A stretch of DNA of 64,000 nucleotides from Cydia pomonella (taxonomy: Eukaryota > Arthropoda > Insecta > Lepidoptera > Tortricidae). This document shows, piece by piece, positions 45,700 to 56,510 of this stretch (positions are counted from its first letter, which is position 1; the number at the start of each line of letters is the position of its first letter). The position numbers and the translations under genes are program-made. Under the pieces are notes generated by a model. That model searched no databases. It had not been told where the DNA came from and saw only the letters and a list, made by a program, of their open reading frames with translations. The stretch is from the NCBI RefSeq assembly GCF_033807575.1, contig NC_084725.1:10947001-11011000 (forward strand), in the 5' to 3' direction.

Positions 45700-47706
45700 T
45701 TATTTTACGAGCCGATATCCTTTCGTATTCTCGCAGTAACCAACAAAAATGTACGATCTACATTTCGGATCCAGTTTCTTACGATCCTCTACGACAGAGT
45801 AAGCAACACAACCAAAAATTCGTAAATGGTTCAGATTTACCTTAGATCCCGACCACTTCTCCTCTGGAGTTGCGCCCAACACGGCCTTGGTTGGCGATCT
45901 GTTCTTCACATAAACCGCGGTATTCATTGCTTCTGCCCAGTATTTCTGATTCAAGCCAGCTCCCTGCAACATACACCTCGCAGCCTCAACAATCGTGCGA
46001 TTCGCCCTTTCGACGACCGAGTTCTGTTCAGGGCAATGAGGAACTGTCAGCTGGTGTCTGATGCCATGCTGCTTCAGAAATTCATCAAACTTTTTATTTA
46101 CGAACTCGCCTCCCCGGTCACTACGCAGAATCTTTATAGTTTTGTTTGTTTGATTCTCGACTAGGGTTTTGAATTCTTTAAACTTACTAAAAACTTCGTC
46201 TTTCGTTTTAATAAAATAACTAAACGTTTTACGCGAAAAATCATCTATAAAAAGTAGCATATATCTCGAACCACCGTACGATGTTTGCGGCATAGGCCCG
46301 CAAACGTCAGTATGTATGAGCCCTAAGACTTCAGTCGCTCTCGTAAACGATTTCTTTGGAAACGGTAACTTAGGCGTTTTCCCTTCTATGCAAGAAATAC
46401 ATTGTTTAAACTCGGAGTTATTAAAGTCAATGCCGTTGGCCATACCTGATTTCAGTAGGTTCATGCTTCTTGAATTCAGATGACATAGACGACGATGCCA
46501 CACATCTTGAGAAATAACACTACGTCCAGTCCCCACGTTCGCTGCGACATGTTCAGCGGACACAGACTCAGACGATCTCGGTTTACTATTACGCGTGTTC
46601 GAGACGGTTTGTAATTTGTAAAGACCATTCTCACATTTTGCAATAGCATATAAAACATTTCCAAAATAAATATTACAAACATCAGAAACAAATACGATTT
46701 TAAAACCTTTTGACGTCAAAGCGCTGACAGATAGCAAATTATATGACAAGTTCGGAATATTAACTACGTTACAAAGAGTTTTTATACCGTCTTTAACATG
46801 CAGTTCGGTACTGCCACGACCCGCACTACAAAGCCTTTCGCCGTTCGCCACGGTGACTTCCAAGTTCGTGTCTGGAACGAAGTCGTCAAGGATGTCCCTC
46901 CGGTTGCAGAAATGGCTCGATGCACCCGAATCGACGTACCAGAAATCCTTCTGCACATCTACCGACAGTGCGCTCAGCATTTGTGCCGTTTCTTTGGCAA
47001 CGGGTCCCTTCGTCTTCCTGTTCTCTGGACAATTCTTGGAAATGTGGCCCAGCCTTTTGCAGCGGAAACATTTGACAGGCTTTTCGTCACGTCGCTTCGC
47101 CACCATCACGGAACCACTACTCGTGTCCGTTCCGTTAGCCCGGCGCTGATGTTCCTGTAATAACTTTTGCTTTACCAGCTCGCTCGACACTTTGACACTG
47201 CAGTTTTCTAGCGCCATTATCAGTGGGTCATAGTCAGATGTGAGTCCACTTAACATTATCACAGCTAGAAACTCGTCGTTCAGCGGAGCTTCGATGTCGG
47301 TTAATTGTTGTGCGACATCACATATCTTCGTAAGATACGATTCCATATCGGGATACTCCTGGAGCTTCATCCCAAACAACTGCCGCATTAAGCCCAGTCT
47401 TCGGCAAAGACCCCTGTCTTCATATGCAGTCTGAAGACTTACCCACGCCTCCCGTGCGGTAGTTGCGTTACGCACGTGCGTGATGGCCACAGGGTTTATG
47501 CTCAGACAAATGCGAGCCAGTGCTTTCTGTTGCTTCTTTTTATCGTCGCAAATAGGTTTCACACCATCATTGCTCTCGACGCACTCCCACAAATCTTCTT
47601 GGATCAGGATCATCTTCACCATGAATTTCCATGATCCGTAGTTCCCCATGCCATTTAATTTATCAATAGCTGGAACAATAGCCGCCCCCGAACTGGACGT
47701 CGCCAT
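45700..47706 (-). CDS. Ty1/copia gag-protease-integrase polyprotein, truncated before reverse transcriptase
   Basis: An uninterrupted 668-codon frame of a copia-type LTR retrotransposon. From the N-terminus there is a gag region (about 1-200), a zinc knuckle with C213, C216, H221 and C226 (CX2CX4HX4C), an aspartic protease with DSGAS (D259), a GAG-pre-integrase zinc region (H404, H409, C436, C439), and an integrase core with D467, D530 and E566, spaced as DD35E. The frame stops soon after the conserved YIFVGY stretch that follows integrase, so reverse transcriptase and RNase H are absent, whereas copia polyproteins usually run well past 1,000 residues. Upstream lie a primer-binding site and one LTR. 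The lack of stops over 2 kb suggests a fairly recent insertion that then lost its 3' half. Confidence 0.92.
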   Translation of the reverse strand: MATSSSGAAIVPAIDKLNGMGNYGSWKFMVKMILIQEDLWECVESNDGVKPICDDKKKQQKALARICLSINPVAITHVRNATTAREAWVSLQTAYEDRGLCRRLGLMRQLFGMKLQEYPDMESYLTKICDVAQQLTDIEAPLNDEFLAVIMLSGLTSDYDPLIMALENCSVKVSSELVKQKLLQEHQRRANGTDTSSGSVMVAKRRDEKPVKCFRCKRLGHISKNCPENRKTKGPVAKETAQMLSALSVDVQKDFWYVDSGASSHFCNRRDILDDFVPDTNLEVTVANGERLCSAGRGSTELHVKDGIKTLCNVVNIPNLSYNLLSVSALTSKGFKIVFVSDVCNIYFGNVLYAIAKCENGLYKLQTVSNTRNSKPRSSESVSAEHVAANVGTGRSVISQDVWHRRLCHLNSRSMNLLKSGMANGIDFNNSEFKQCISCIEGKTPKLPFPKKSFTRATEVLGLIHTDVCGPMPQTSYGGSRYMLLFIDDFSRKTFSYFIKTKDEVFSKFKEFKTLVENQTNKTIKILRSDRGGEFVNKKFDEFLKQHGIRHQLTVPHCPEQNSVVERANRTIVEAARCMLQGAGLNQKYWAEAMNTAVYVKNRSPTKAVLGATPEEKWSGSKVNLNHLRIFGCVAYSVVEDRKKLDPKCRSYIFVGYCENTKGYRLVK

Positions 47707-47807
47707 TTCGATTTTGGAATTTCGTGCGCAGAATTTTCACGACATAAAGAATAACGCACACAGCACTCCGCAGACGCTCACTTCACATTAAGCGACTGTT
47801 ACCATAA

Positions 47808-47819
47808 GCTCTGCTACCA
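47808..47819 (-). promoter_or_regulatory. Copia primer-binding site (initiator tRNA-Met)
   Basis: Read on the minus strand this is TGGTAGCAGAGC, complementary to the 3' end of insect initiator tRNA-Met including its CCA. It lies directly inside the LTR and about 100 bases before the gag start, as expected for a copia primer site. Confidence 0.8.
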
Positions 47820-47964
47820 TAATAGAGAAAAACCAACTTGATTTAAATATAAGTGTGTTTAATTTTCGTGGATGACAACAGTCAAATCATAAAAGCGTTG
47901 CTATAGTAAACAACCAGTAAAACGTATAAGTCTATGACGCATGTAGTTTACATATGTTCTAACA
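47820..47964 (-). mobile_element. 5' LTR of the copia element
   Basis: On the minus strand the LTR opens TGTTAGAACATATG (47964 down to 47951) and ends just before the primer-binding site, about 145 bp long. The exact inner end (usually CA) is unclear. No matching second LTR was seen on the other side of the element (45300-45700), so this is a one-LTR remnant. A SINE-B copy abuts its outer end. Confidence 0.7.
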
Positions 47965-48285
47965 AGGTGGACGGCGGTGGTTGCCGAGTGGATATGACCG
48001 CCGACTTTTAATCCGGAGGTCGTGGGTTCAAATCCTGGCTCGTACCAATGAGTTTTTCGGAACTTAGGTACGAAATATCATTTGATATTTACCACTAGCT
48101 TTTTCGGTGAAGGAAAACATCGTGAGGAAACCTGCATACATCTGCGAAGAAATTCAAAGGTGTATGTGAAGTCCCCAATCCGCATTGGGCTAGAGTGGGG
48201 ACTATAGCCCGAGCCCTCTCACGCATGAGAGGAGGCCTGTGCCCAGCAGTGGGACGTATATAGGCTGAATTATTATTATTATAGA
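47965..48285 (+). mobile_element. SINE-B, full length
   Basis: tRNA-like head with an A-box region (tggttgccgagtgg) and B-box (gggttcaaatcc), core 'ccaatgagtttttcggaact', tail B ('caaaggtgtatgtgaagtcc', 'gcccagcagtgggacgtata') and a (att)n end. It abuts the outer end of the copia LTR. Confidence 0.85.
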
Positions 48286-48884
48286 AAAAGGTAAGCTATT
48301 GATCACAATCTCAGCTGATGGTAAGTGTCGATGCAATAGATTCAGATGGAGCATGCTTACCTAAAAAAAAAATATTCACTCTTGAGTCATAATTTACGTT
48401 TCGTTAAAGTAAACTATTTTTTTTTTCAAAAGGCAACCGGCCAAGAGTTTAAACGAGGGTCAAAGGTCACAAAAAATGTGGCTTATGAAAACCTAAGACC
48501 TCTCTCCATAATCTCCATATATCGCTAGTGTATTTGGCGGTTTTCACATTGGATGAGGACCAGCATGCCGCTTCGGTGTATGAGCGAGACATCGCTATAT
48601 ACGTGAAGACTTGATCGCTGTCTTGCTCACACACCGGAGCTGGGTGTGTATCCTTTCCTTTGTAAAGACCGCCTTGCTTACATTTTTATCGCTCTTGTAT
48701 AATTCTAGTGACAGAAGTGGATAAGAATATCGATATCGATAACCCTCAGCTGTAGTATCTCCACTTCGTATAGAACACCCACTGTCAAGCAAAACTGATG
48801 TTTGCCCGCCCAAGGTCACTCAGTCCGATCTATTTCGGCTCTCTAGGGTTGTCAACTTTGCGTATGACTCGTTTCTTCTTTTCC

Positions 48885-48985
48885 ACTTTGCCCTAAGGTT
48901 GACCGGTAGAGAATGCCTCATGGCAATAAGTTCGCCTTTTGTACAATTAGTTTTTCTTATGTGCAATAAAGTTTAAATAAATTAA
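48885..48985 (+). mobile_element. RTE-type LINE 3' UTR
   Basis: 'ggttgaccggtagagaatgc', 'ataagttcgccttttgtac', then 'gtgcaataaagtttaaataa'. Same family as 1740-1840 in the opposite orientation. Confidence 0.6.
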
Positions 48986-49684
48986 TAGCTGCCTCTCGTT
49001 ATATAAGACCGCAAGTAGGTATTTGCTGTTTTTGGTTTTGACCACACCTTACTTATCTCGCGAAATCGTTGAGAATAATGCCAGAGCAACAGACATTAGA
49101 CACCTCCATTGTTACGCTTCCTTTGTAATGAAACCTTCTCGGAACCCGGTAATGCAGGTAGCATTCACAGTTAGACATATAATAAGATCACGCAAACTGT
49201 TGCGTACCAATATCTCGACGTCTGGGCCGATCATATTCGCTATAGTTTTCATTGAAAGTATTTATTAAGCATTGGTTTCAAGACTATTTCATATTTTTTG
49301 GACCCATGGTTCACATTGCCTTTTTACTATTTTATATTTTCAATAGAAGAAAATAATACGGAGGATAAGTAGAGGTAAACAACAGGCGGTTTTATCGTGG
49401 CATAGCTTCTTCCAGACAACCGCATACATAGTAGTATTGAAGTGTTTTTATTGAAAAAAAAACATCGGTTTGCACTCGGGGAGTGCCGGCAGAAGTAAAA
49501 ACTCTAATATTAACGTTGTGCATTTTTGATATTTTGGAATGGTTAGGGAATAATATTGCACGAATTGATTTAATTATCAGTATAAAAGTACTATCATATG
49601 TGGTAAAATACAATATTCATTTATTGCGCTATCGTACACAAACATGATAATTTATATTACATAAAAAAAATAGGGAACAGTGTG

Positions 49685-50015
49685 GACTGAACGAAGATGT
49701 AGTGACAAAAATTGAGAAAGGTATGTTGAGATGGTTTGGACACGTGGAAAGAATGAGTGAAAGAAGGTTAACAAAGAGAGTGTATAAGGGAGAAGTAGAA
49801 GAGGAAGCTGGAAGGGGTAGACCTCGGCGGACTTTCTCTGATCAAATCGGGGAAATCCTGAAGAAAGGCGTAGGGTGTCAAGAGCACCCTAAACCGACGA
49901 GCGTGTATGAGGAATGTCATGAAAGTGAAGGAAGCGAAAGAGGTATGTCACGATCGTAGCAAGTGGAAATCCGTGGTCTCTGCCTACCCCTTCGGGAAAT
50001 AGGCGTGATTATATG
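49685..50015 (+). mobile_element. RTE-type LINE C-terminal fragment
   Basis: The frame 49702-49959 encodes MLRWFGHVERMSERRLTKRV, then GRGRPRRTFSDQIGEILKKG, the conserved C-terminal signature of RTE-like LINE reverse transcriptases. After a one-base shift the sequence continues to a short 3' end with tatatgtatgtat. It is 5'-truncated. Confidence 0.85.
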
Positions 50016-50734
50016 TATGTATAAAAAAAATTAACACTTCAGAACTATTACAATTATTTAACATTAAAAAGTTTATCTCAGAAAAATCAACTTCCATCCA
50101 TAATTTCAACGACTCTTACACTCTCGACTCTGTGTGACATTGTAACAGTTTTTCGTTCAGGTCACGTGTCCGTCTTACGAATTTTCAATCTGACGAATCT
50201 GTCGGTCACGTGACCTGTCGCGAGTTTAACATTTTTTCCCCATCACAAAAAGTGCACAGCGCCGCTAAAGAAGTTTTCACTTTAAAAAATTTATAAATAA
50301 GACAGAAAATATGTAACAATTATAATAGCATATATGATCATATACATTCTTTTGGTGTCATAATAAATAGTTATAAGTTTTTAAAGCGTATTTTCAACAA
50401 AAATACACGTCAAGATTGCTTTTTCTAGTATAAGTCTATCCTTTTGCTAAAAAAAACGACGTATAATACATTCCACGGAGTTGAGGGAGTTCATTCGTTG
50501 CACTCCACTAGATAAAATGCACCCTTTTTACCCGACGTGCCCGACGTCAGTCACGTTTTATCGAGTTATTAATTAAATTCCATCGGTCAGCACTTTTTGG
50601 TTAATTTGATTATGCCGCTTCCAAGTTTTTTGTGAACTTTTAACTTCAGTTTTACAGCGTTCCCACGGTGGTTATATTCAATTTAACTTGGAAATTAATA
50701 GTAATTGATGTTAATTGAAGGCGATAGTTATAAT

Positions 50735-51238
50735 TAGAGACGAGCCGATATGTTTGCCGAATACGAATTTTCGGCTAAATGTTCGGTTGTGATCTTACCG
50801 AACGGAATATTGGGCGGATTATTCGGGGTTTTTGGTGCGTAAATGCCTTACGCTATCCAACAAATAGGTAATAAAACTGGAATAAAACTACTTGAACATT
50901 TCTAACTAAAATGAACATTTGAAAACGAAAATTGAATTTCCTAGGGAATTCCTTAGAAACAAATAATTAAAAAGCCAAGAGGCACTTGCAAACAAATATA
51001 ATATTTTCCAGATTATCAAAACATCCTATGGATTCAAAATGGTTTAGTAATAACGGGAAAACGTAACATGTTGGAAGAAGTACTTAAAAAGTTTTGGAGG
51101 AGCTTGCATTTTATGTTGCAACAAGGCAAATCAACATGATGAAAAAATACATGCAGAATATTCGGCATTTTAACCGAAATTTTCGGCCCAATATGTCGAA
51201 TACCAACTAATTACAGAATATTTGAAGGCCCATCTCTA
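50735..51238. mobile_element. hAT-like non-autonomous element with 8-bp target duplication
   Basis: Inverted ends tagagacgagcc / ggcccatctcta. The perfect 8-bp repeat gttataat is at 50727-50734 and 51239-51246. The interior is rich in ttcgg/ccgaa motifs. No transposase frame. Confidence 0.75.
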
Positions 51239-52390
51239 GTTATAATTATATTAGTTGCACGCGCCAGAAATCCACATTTCTCCGTTTTTTACAACTTTTA
51301 ACAGCTAACTATCTATCTAGTTTTTAATTTATTGGTATTCATATTAATGATAATCATCAACAAATTTGTATGTTGAAATATTTATCAAACCGGAATAACC
51401 TACTTTAATGTTTAATTAACTATTTATATTTGAATTCAAGATAACGCTTATCTTTATAATAAAAATCTAAGGTCGATGAACTGTAGATAAATAATAACGA
51501 GTTAATGACTTCTCTTTAAAAATAAATTAAAAACGTTTGAATTTATAATATCTTTAAATTACAAAAAGATTTTTTAATGAGTTAACGAGTTTATGTTTTT
51601 AAATTGCATCAAGATAATTAATGAACTACTACTTAATATAAAAAACGCAACAAAAATATCTAAGACCGAAAATTCCTTTTTGATTAGTTTAGATACAGGC
51701 TTAGTGCAGTCGCCATGAGATATATCAGAGCGGGCAAGGTGTTCACAAATATCTAAACACAGCCTCTGTCATCAAGACGTTTGTGCATTTTCTGATATCT
51801 TTTTTTAGATATTTTGTAGGTTCTGTTTCCTATTTTATAGGACAACGAATTCATACGGTCATTATTTTAGTACCATTTTGTACTTTGTCACAGTAATAAT
51901 AGTATAAGGCCCCTAGCGACTTTCATATAAATTGACTTTGACTGTAAAAGTGTACACCTATGAGAAAACAATAAAATAGAACTAAACCTCTGTTTGAAAC
52001 GCAAAGCGACTTGCATACAATGCAATGAAAGCAGATAAAAGTTGTTTCTGGGTCAAACTATGAACAGAGATATACTATCGACCATGCCTGCAGATAAAAG
52101 GATATAAATATACAGGTGACGCTATATATTCCTTTGAGTTTTACTTTCAAAAGTAGTTTTATACAATGACAGTGACAAATATGAGTTAGTGTCCAACTAT
52201 GAAGTTTCGGTTTCGGCATGAAAATCAAGTTTCGGCCAAAGTTTCGATTTCGGCCAAAAAACTGACGAACCATTCGACCTCGCCGAAACTGTATTTTCGG
52301 TAGTGTCCGGCGGACCCAATCGGTCTTTTATTGTATCAAAATATAGAAATTACTCACCGTTAATATTTGGCATTCAAAATAATTTTCCTA

Positions 52391-52428
52391 TTAACCGTTC
52401 ATTTAGTGACGACTAAATGAACGGTTAA
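52391..52428. repeat. Short perfect hairpin
   Basis: 17-bp arms (ttaaccgttcatttagt and its reverse) with a 4-nt loop. No sign of a larger element. Could be a MITE core. Confidence 0.6.
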
Positions 52429-53254
52429 TACAATGCCTGATATAACAACACTATCAACAGTTTCAAATTTAGAACAAAACCGATGAAATTCCACCGAATT
52501 CCGAATTGGATATCGACGTGGGAAGCGCAAACAAGCATTATAATTCGCACTAACTACAATCTAAAATTCCAATCAACCTGCAAACACGACCTTATTTGTT
52601 AGTAAACAGAGATTGAATTTCATTGTGTCGGTGACGTAAAATATGAGGTTGTGAGCGTTATCTTCTGAAATTGCCGTTTGATGAAATAAGATACTGGCCG
52701 GTGATAATTGTTCCGAGTAGCTAATTTGAATTTGGAACCAGTATTCTTATAGGACACGCGAGATAGTCGGACTATTGAACTAACCAGCTTATTGTGATCC
52801 ATAGGAACTAATTCGTTACAGTGAATAATTTTTAATCTTTTATACTGGTTTCTCTAGCCCGCGCTTGCAAGCGGTTGGAATAATAACTTAGCATAGTTTG
52901 TTTATAATTGTCAAAGATATGTTTACGCGTTTGCATCCTTAGTCCATCGTAATACGGCGAAAACTGTTTATACATTTTTGGCGTCGTGCTGTACTAGTTT
53001 TCTTAATTGTTTTTAGGAAGTCTGAATATATTTCGAACGAAGTTTTGGTTACAGTTCTTTGAAATGAATTCTCTTGTGCGATGCCTTCCGGTTCAGTAAA
53101 CCAAAATTATTTCTATTCAGCTTTATAACTAATTGTTTTTAAGTGTTTCAAGTAAATATAATAATTTACAACTTTAAGACAGTCACGTATCGATTACATT
53201 GCAAAGTTTTACCTGATTATTTTCAGTATTAATGTGTTTGTCTGTTTGTTACAG

Positions 53255-53390
53255 CGGACCCGTTGCCAGGCAAGCACGTGCCGCTGGAGAGCTATGAGAG
53301 CGAACTTGAGCGCGAGCACGCGCTCCCCACATCCGTGCCAAATGCGGATATACTCAAGACCAACAGCAACCCCACTTATCACAAGCCTAG
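53255..53390 (+). CDS. Internal coding exon shared by exons A and B
   Basis: This 136-nt exon follows a textbook acceptor (a possible branch site attaat near 53229, the pyrimidine-rich tract tttgtctgtttgttacag) and ends at CCTAG with donor gtaagt. After the two bases that complete the Ala codon, the frame reads DPLPGKHVPLESYESELERE and continues through a Pro/Asn-rich stretch with NADILKTNSNPTYHKP near the end. It leaves the intron in phase 2. Codons are GC-rich in the third position, unlike the AT-rich surroundings, which supports coding. The stretch is acidic in the middle and has no cysteine. It contains an NPTY tetrapeptide, but because it follows the signal peptide directly it should be luminal or extracellular, so this need not be a PTB-binding site. 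The protein family is not recognised. Decayed copies of its 3' half lie just downstream. Confidence 0.7.
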
Positions 53391-53469
53391 GTAAGTGTAA
53401 ATCATGCTAAAAGTACCCTAAACTACATATAAATTAAGTTTCGTTAGGTACGCTTGTTGTTCGTGCCTA

Positions 53470-53680
53470 AACAAGTCTAGGTAAGTATACATTGCTAACG
53501 TAAAAGCTCGCAAAACAACATAAAAGTCCTTGCCAAACGTGGGCATACTCAAGACCAATAGCAACCCCACCTATCTCACAAGACATCTATCATGCTAAAA
53601 TCACGCTAAACAACGTTCAGTCATACTCGTCCGTGCCGAACGCGAACATATGTAAAACCATAAGCAACCCCGTGTAAGAG
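53470..53680 (+). pseudogene. Three decayed tandem copies of the 53.3-kb exon and its splice donor
   Basis: Just after the exon there are degenerate copies of its 3' half and the start of the following intron. Copy 2 (about 53470-53518) keeps 'acaagtctag' plus the donor gtaagt and intron sequence. Copy 3 (53526-53612) matches the 'actcaagaccaatagcaacc' part and the intron-like 'catgctaaaa', but has lost the gtaagt donor. Copy 4 (53628-53680) is the most diverged. None keeps the full exon, and frames are broken. They look like an old local tandem duplication of a roughly 90-bp exon-intron junction segment. Use as alternative exons is unlikely, though copy 2 could act as a decoy donor. Confidence 0.6.
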
Positions 53681-54296
53681 ATATTCTACGTTATCAAAAA
53701 TTTACACAAAACCTCGAGGCAATTCTTGCTGATGAATATTATACGTCACTCGCTGTCAGTTGTCAATTGTTGTACGAATATCAAATAAATTGACTTACGG
53801 CGCCATTTACAAAAAAATATTGCACGGAATTATATTGTTCCATAAAAAACTTGTACTCCCTCTATGAGAGCGTAACTTGATTGCATGTAGGCGGCTTTTT
53901 ATCGGCGGGTTTGTGACTCATAAGTCTTAACAATTATCTTCTTCTTATTAATTAATAATTATCTACTTGCCACATAATATTATTTCAAAAGGTATAATTA
54001 TACATAACAAGCATAATAACTAGAAGCCATTTAATAATATTGACTTTATAAACCAGGTCAATCAATAACCATTAAATACTTGTGCAATAATGGCGATAGA
54101 AAACCGCAATAATATTAAATGTAATACTAATAAATTGTTTATTGTACCTTTGTCTTGATGACAATTCTGACAAATTGCGGTTAGAAACGTTTTGATTAAT
54201 TGTGATCTAAATATTTAGCTACGTCTGTTAGTGAAATATTGATATTGGTGTTGAATTTGACATTGTCAGTATGGTTATTTATATTAACATCACTAA
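53681..54296. other. Unassigned stretch after the exon copies
   Basis: Presumed intron. No further exon was recognised here. Confidence 0.3.
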
Positions 54297-54475
54297 GGTA
54301 GAAGTACTAGTGCTCGACGCTGCACTAGTCACCGACATAGGCACTTTATTTCATGAAAATATAGGTTAAATTTGAACAACGAAGATTTTTCTGTATTCGA
54401 ACTTAATCCTTGTCACTTTGACATAAAGTGCCCATGTCGAGTACTAGTGCAGCGTCGAGCACTAGTACTTCTACC
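54297..54475. mobile_element. MITE with 53-bp inverted arms
   Basis: The arms begin ggtagaagtactagtgctcg. The first 33 bp are identical and about 49 of 53 match. About 70 bp of centre. Flanked by AT-rich sequence. Confidence 0.85.
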
Positions 54476-54479
54476 ATAT

Positions 54480-54810
54480 TATTTTACAAGCTTTTATATA
54501 ACTTGCAATGTACCTTTTTATGTACCGGTCAAATCTTACAAGTAAAATTTGACCCACTTCCCGGTTTCCGATGGAGCTGAAAATTTGCATACATGTGTAA
54601 GTCGGGTGACGATGCAATATTATGGTACCATCGAGCTGATCTGATGATGGAGACAGGAGGTGGCCATAGGAACTCTGTGATAAAACAACGCAAGCTAATT
54701 TTGTTTGAGGTTTTTAGAATTGCCTTGATGAGTATTAGTTGCCTGTGAAAAGAACAGCCAGCGATAAAAGCTTGTACCAAAAATGTAATTTTTTGCCAAA
54801 AACTCATTTA
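54480..54810 (+). repeat. Dispersed repeat X, copy 2
   Basis: Partner of 663-998. It starts 5 bases after the MITE 54297-54475 ends. Confidence 0.7.
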
Positions 54811-54953
54811 TGTTTCGACGTATCATTTTCTTTGTGATGTATCTCTTCAGAATATAGCGTATTACATAAGAGCGAGATAGAACTAAAAACTAAGACCACA
54901 CAATTATGGTTGCGATGCATTTCGCAACCCAAAAATCCAAAATCAAAGCAAGC

Positions 54954-55030
54954 CAAATCTTGGGATTAGTTGTCAAGTGGACCCCAGGCTCCCATGAGAT
55001 GAGTCAAAATGTCAACGCAAGGAAGAAGAG
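54954..55030 (+). mobile_element. SINE-A tail fragment
   Basis: 'cttgggattagttgtcaagt' through 'accccaggctcccatgag' to aaggaagaagagg: the last roughly 75 bp of tail A. Confidence 0.65.
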
Positions 55031-55182
55031 GAGACGCATTTCGCAACCTCGCAGTGTCAGGGAGCAGGCCGAGGAACCGCCGGAACTTGACACCCTTCGG
55101 CCAAAACTCCTCCTTGGTACGAGTAAAGGTCGCTAGACGTTCAATTGAAACGCTTACCACAAAATAATTAAAATTGTTAATA

Positions 55183-55233
55183 TCGTTGTTGTTGTTGTTG
55201 TTGTTGTTATTGTGTGTTGTTGTTGTTGTGTGT
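55183..55233. repeat. (gtt)n microsatellite
   Basis: About 50 bp of gttgtt repeats broken by gtgtgtt. Confidence 0.85.
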
Positions 55234-55677
55234 AGGTAGATATTTTTGACGCATAGTCTGATTCGTTACTTTTGATACTGACCGTACGAGTAAATTATAT
55301 CTACTGTTTACTGCGTATATCCCCTACTTAAAAATCTTTAAATTTGGAATTTCTGATATGTAGGTTTAAAAAATGCAAAGTATTTATATTAAGTACCTAA
55401 CTATACTTAATATACTTAACTTCCTAGTTCCATTGAGTACTTCTACTTTTTTAATTTCCTTTACTTTTCTGGTTCGAATTCATATTTATTTATATTATAT
55501 ATTGAATATTTATTTATTTTTATTTATATATATGCATTATTTTATGGTTATTTTTCTATTTATGTATATTTGTATCAATGTGTATTCAAAACGTGCATTT
55601 CATTAATTTCAGTGATTGTACACTTTTGTTTGTGTTTGTCATTCATTCATCGTTACTTCTGTTTTACTCATTTCCTT

Positions 55678-55800
55678 AAAGGTTAACTGGAAGAGATCCC
55701 ATACAGGGATAAGTTCGCCTTTGTTGTATTTAATTTACTCTGTAACTGTGTTTTTCGTGTTTTTATTTCTATGTACAATAAAGTATATACATACATACAT
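55678..55800 (+). mobile_element. RTE-type LINE 3' UTR with (tacа)-like tail
   Basis: 'aaaggttaactggaagagatc', shortened here by decay, is followed by 'gggataagttcgcctttg' and 'tacaataaagta', with a tacatacatacat tail. Confidence 0.55.
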
Positions 55801-56275
55801 AATATACATAATATCTAGTGTTTCTATGTCTTTATATAACATTTATCACCTTGAAGCCAGAAAAGGCACGATATTACGATATCCAAAAACATGTTGTAAA
55901 AACTATACCCAATAAATCCTGGCGTAGGCGTTAACATCTAAACATACTTCGATTATTACCTAGGTAATAAAAAACGACCGAAATGTCTTTGAGATTTCGC
56001 AAAACTTAAGTCTTTTTTTCTTCAATAGACTACAAAACAAACAGAGACACTTAAATAACAAAGACTTACCACGCAAATACCACTGTTAATATAGAGCAAT
56101 CGGTGGAACCCGATAACTCGAACAAAAGAGTTTTTGAAATTGGAACTTCTGCCACATGTGGAGTTCTAATTTGAATGAAAAAATATTGTAATATACAGGA
56201 CAATCGCACATCGACACACGCCAAATGAAAAAAAATGTATCATGATGACAGATGTTAGGAAAAATCACGTGACTA

Positions 56276-56510
56276 TCGAGGAGTTACACGCGCGTTGCCT
56301 CCCCCCCCCCCTCTCGTTGAGCTCTGGCAACCTTACTCACCGGCAGGAACACATCACTATGAGTAGGGTCTAGTGTTATTTGGCTGCGGTTTTCTATAAG
56401 GTGGAGGTACTTCCCCAGTTGGGCTCTGCTCTATTTGGAATGACATCCGCATGTGCGGTGCCCTACCACAGAAAGCGAGATGATATTCATCTCGCTTTAA
56501 GGACGTAGTT
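56276..56510 (-). mobile_element. Repeat G, tail end missing
   Basis: Same internal sequence as 25925-26170 ('tgagtagggtctagtgttat' on the + strand), with a C-rich tract at 56299-56310. It lacks the CR1-like 3' end and reaches further to 'cgagatgatattcatctcgc'. Confidence 0.65.

Larger units (their letters stand above)
37081..53254 (+). other. Intron before the shared exon, second part
   Basis: About 16.2 kb between the exon B donor and the acceptor at 53254. It carries the 63-bp satellite, LINE and SINE copies, the truncated copia element, a hAT-like element and several MITEs, all listed separately. Short repeats resembling 'cacctgatggtaagtga' occur near 42330 and 48310. A short inverted repeat with CACGTG in both arms lies at about 50158-50218. 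Nothing supportable was seen in 37087-37833, 39116-39641, 41058-41879, 41996-43413, 44441-44846, 45326-45699, 48286-48884, 50016-50734, 51239-52390 or 52430-53220. Confidence 0.4.

Noticed and set aside
45826..47434. Plus-strand frames of 60-120 codons
   Set aside because: Shadows of the minus-strand copia polyprotein.
55373..55915. Hydrophobic frames (77 and 99 codons) resembling membrane proteins
   Set aside because: The hydrophobic residues come from T-rich DNA; the region overlaps a LINE 3' tail and lacks start or splice support.
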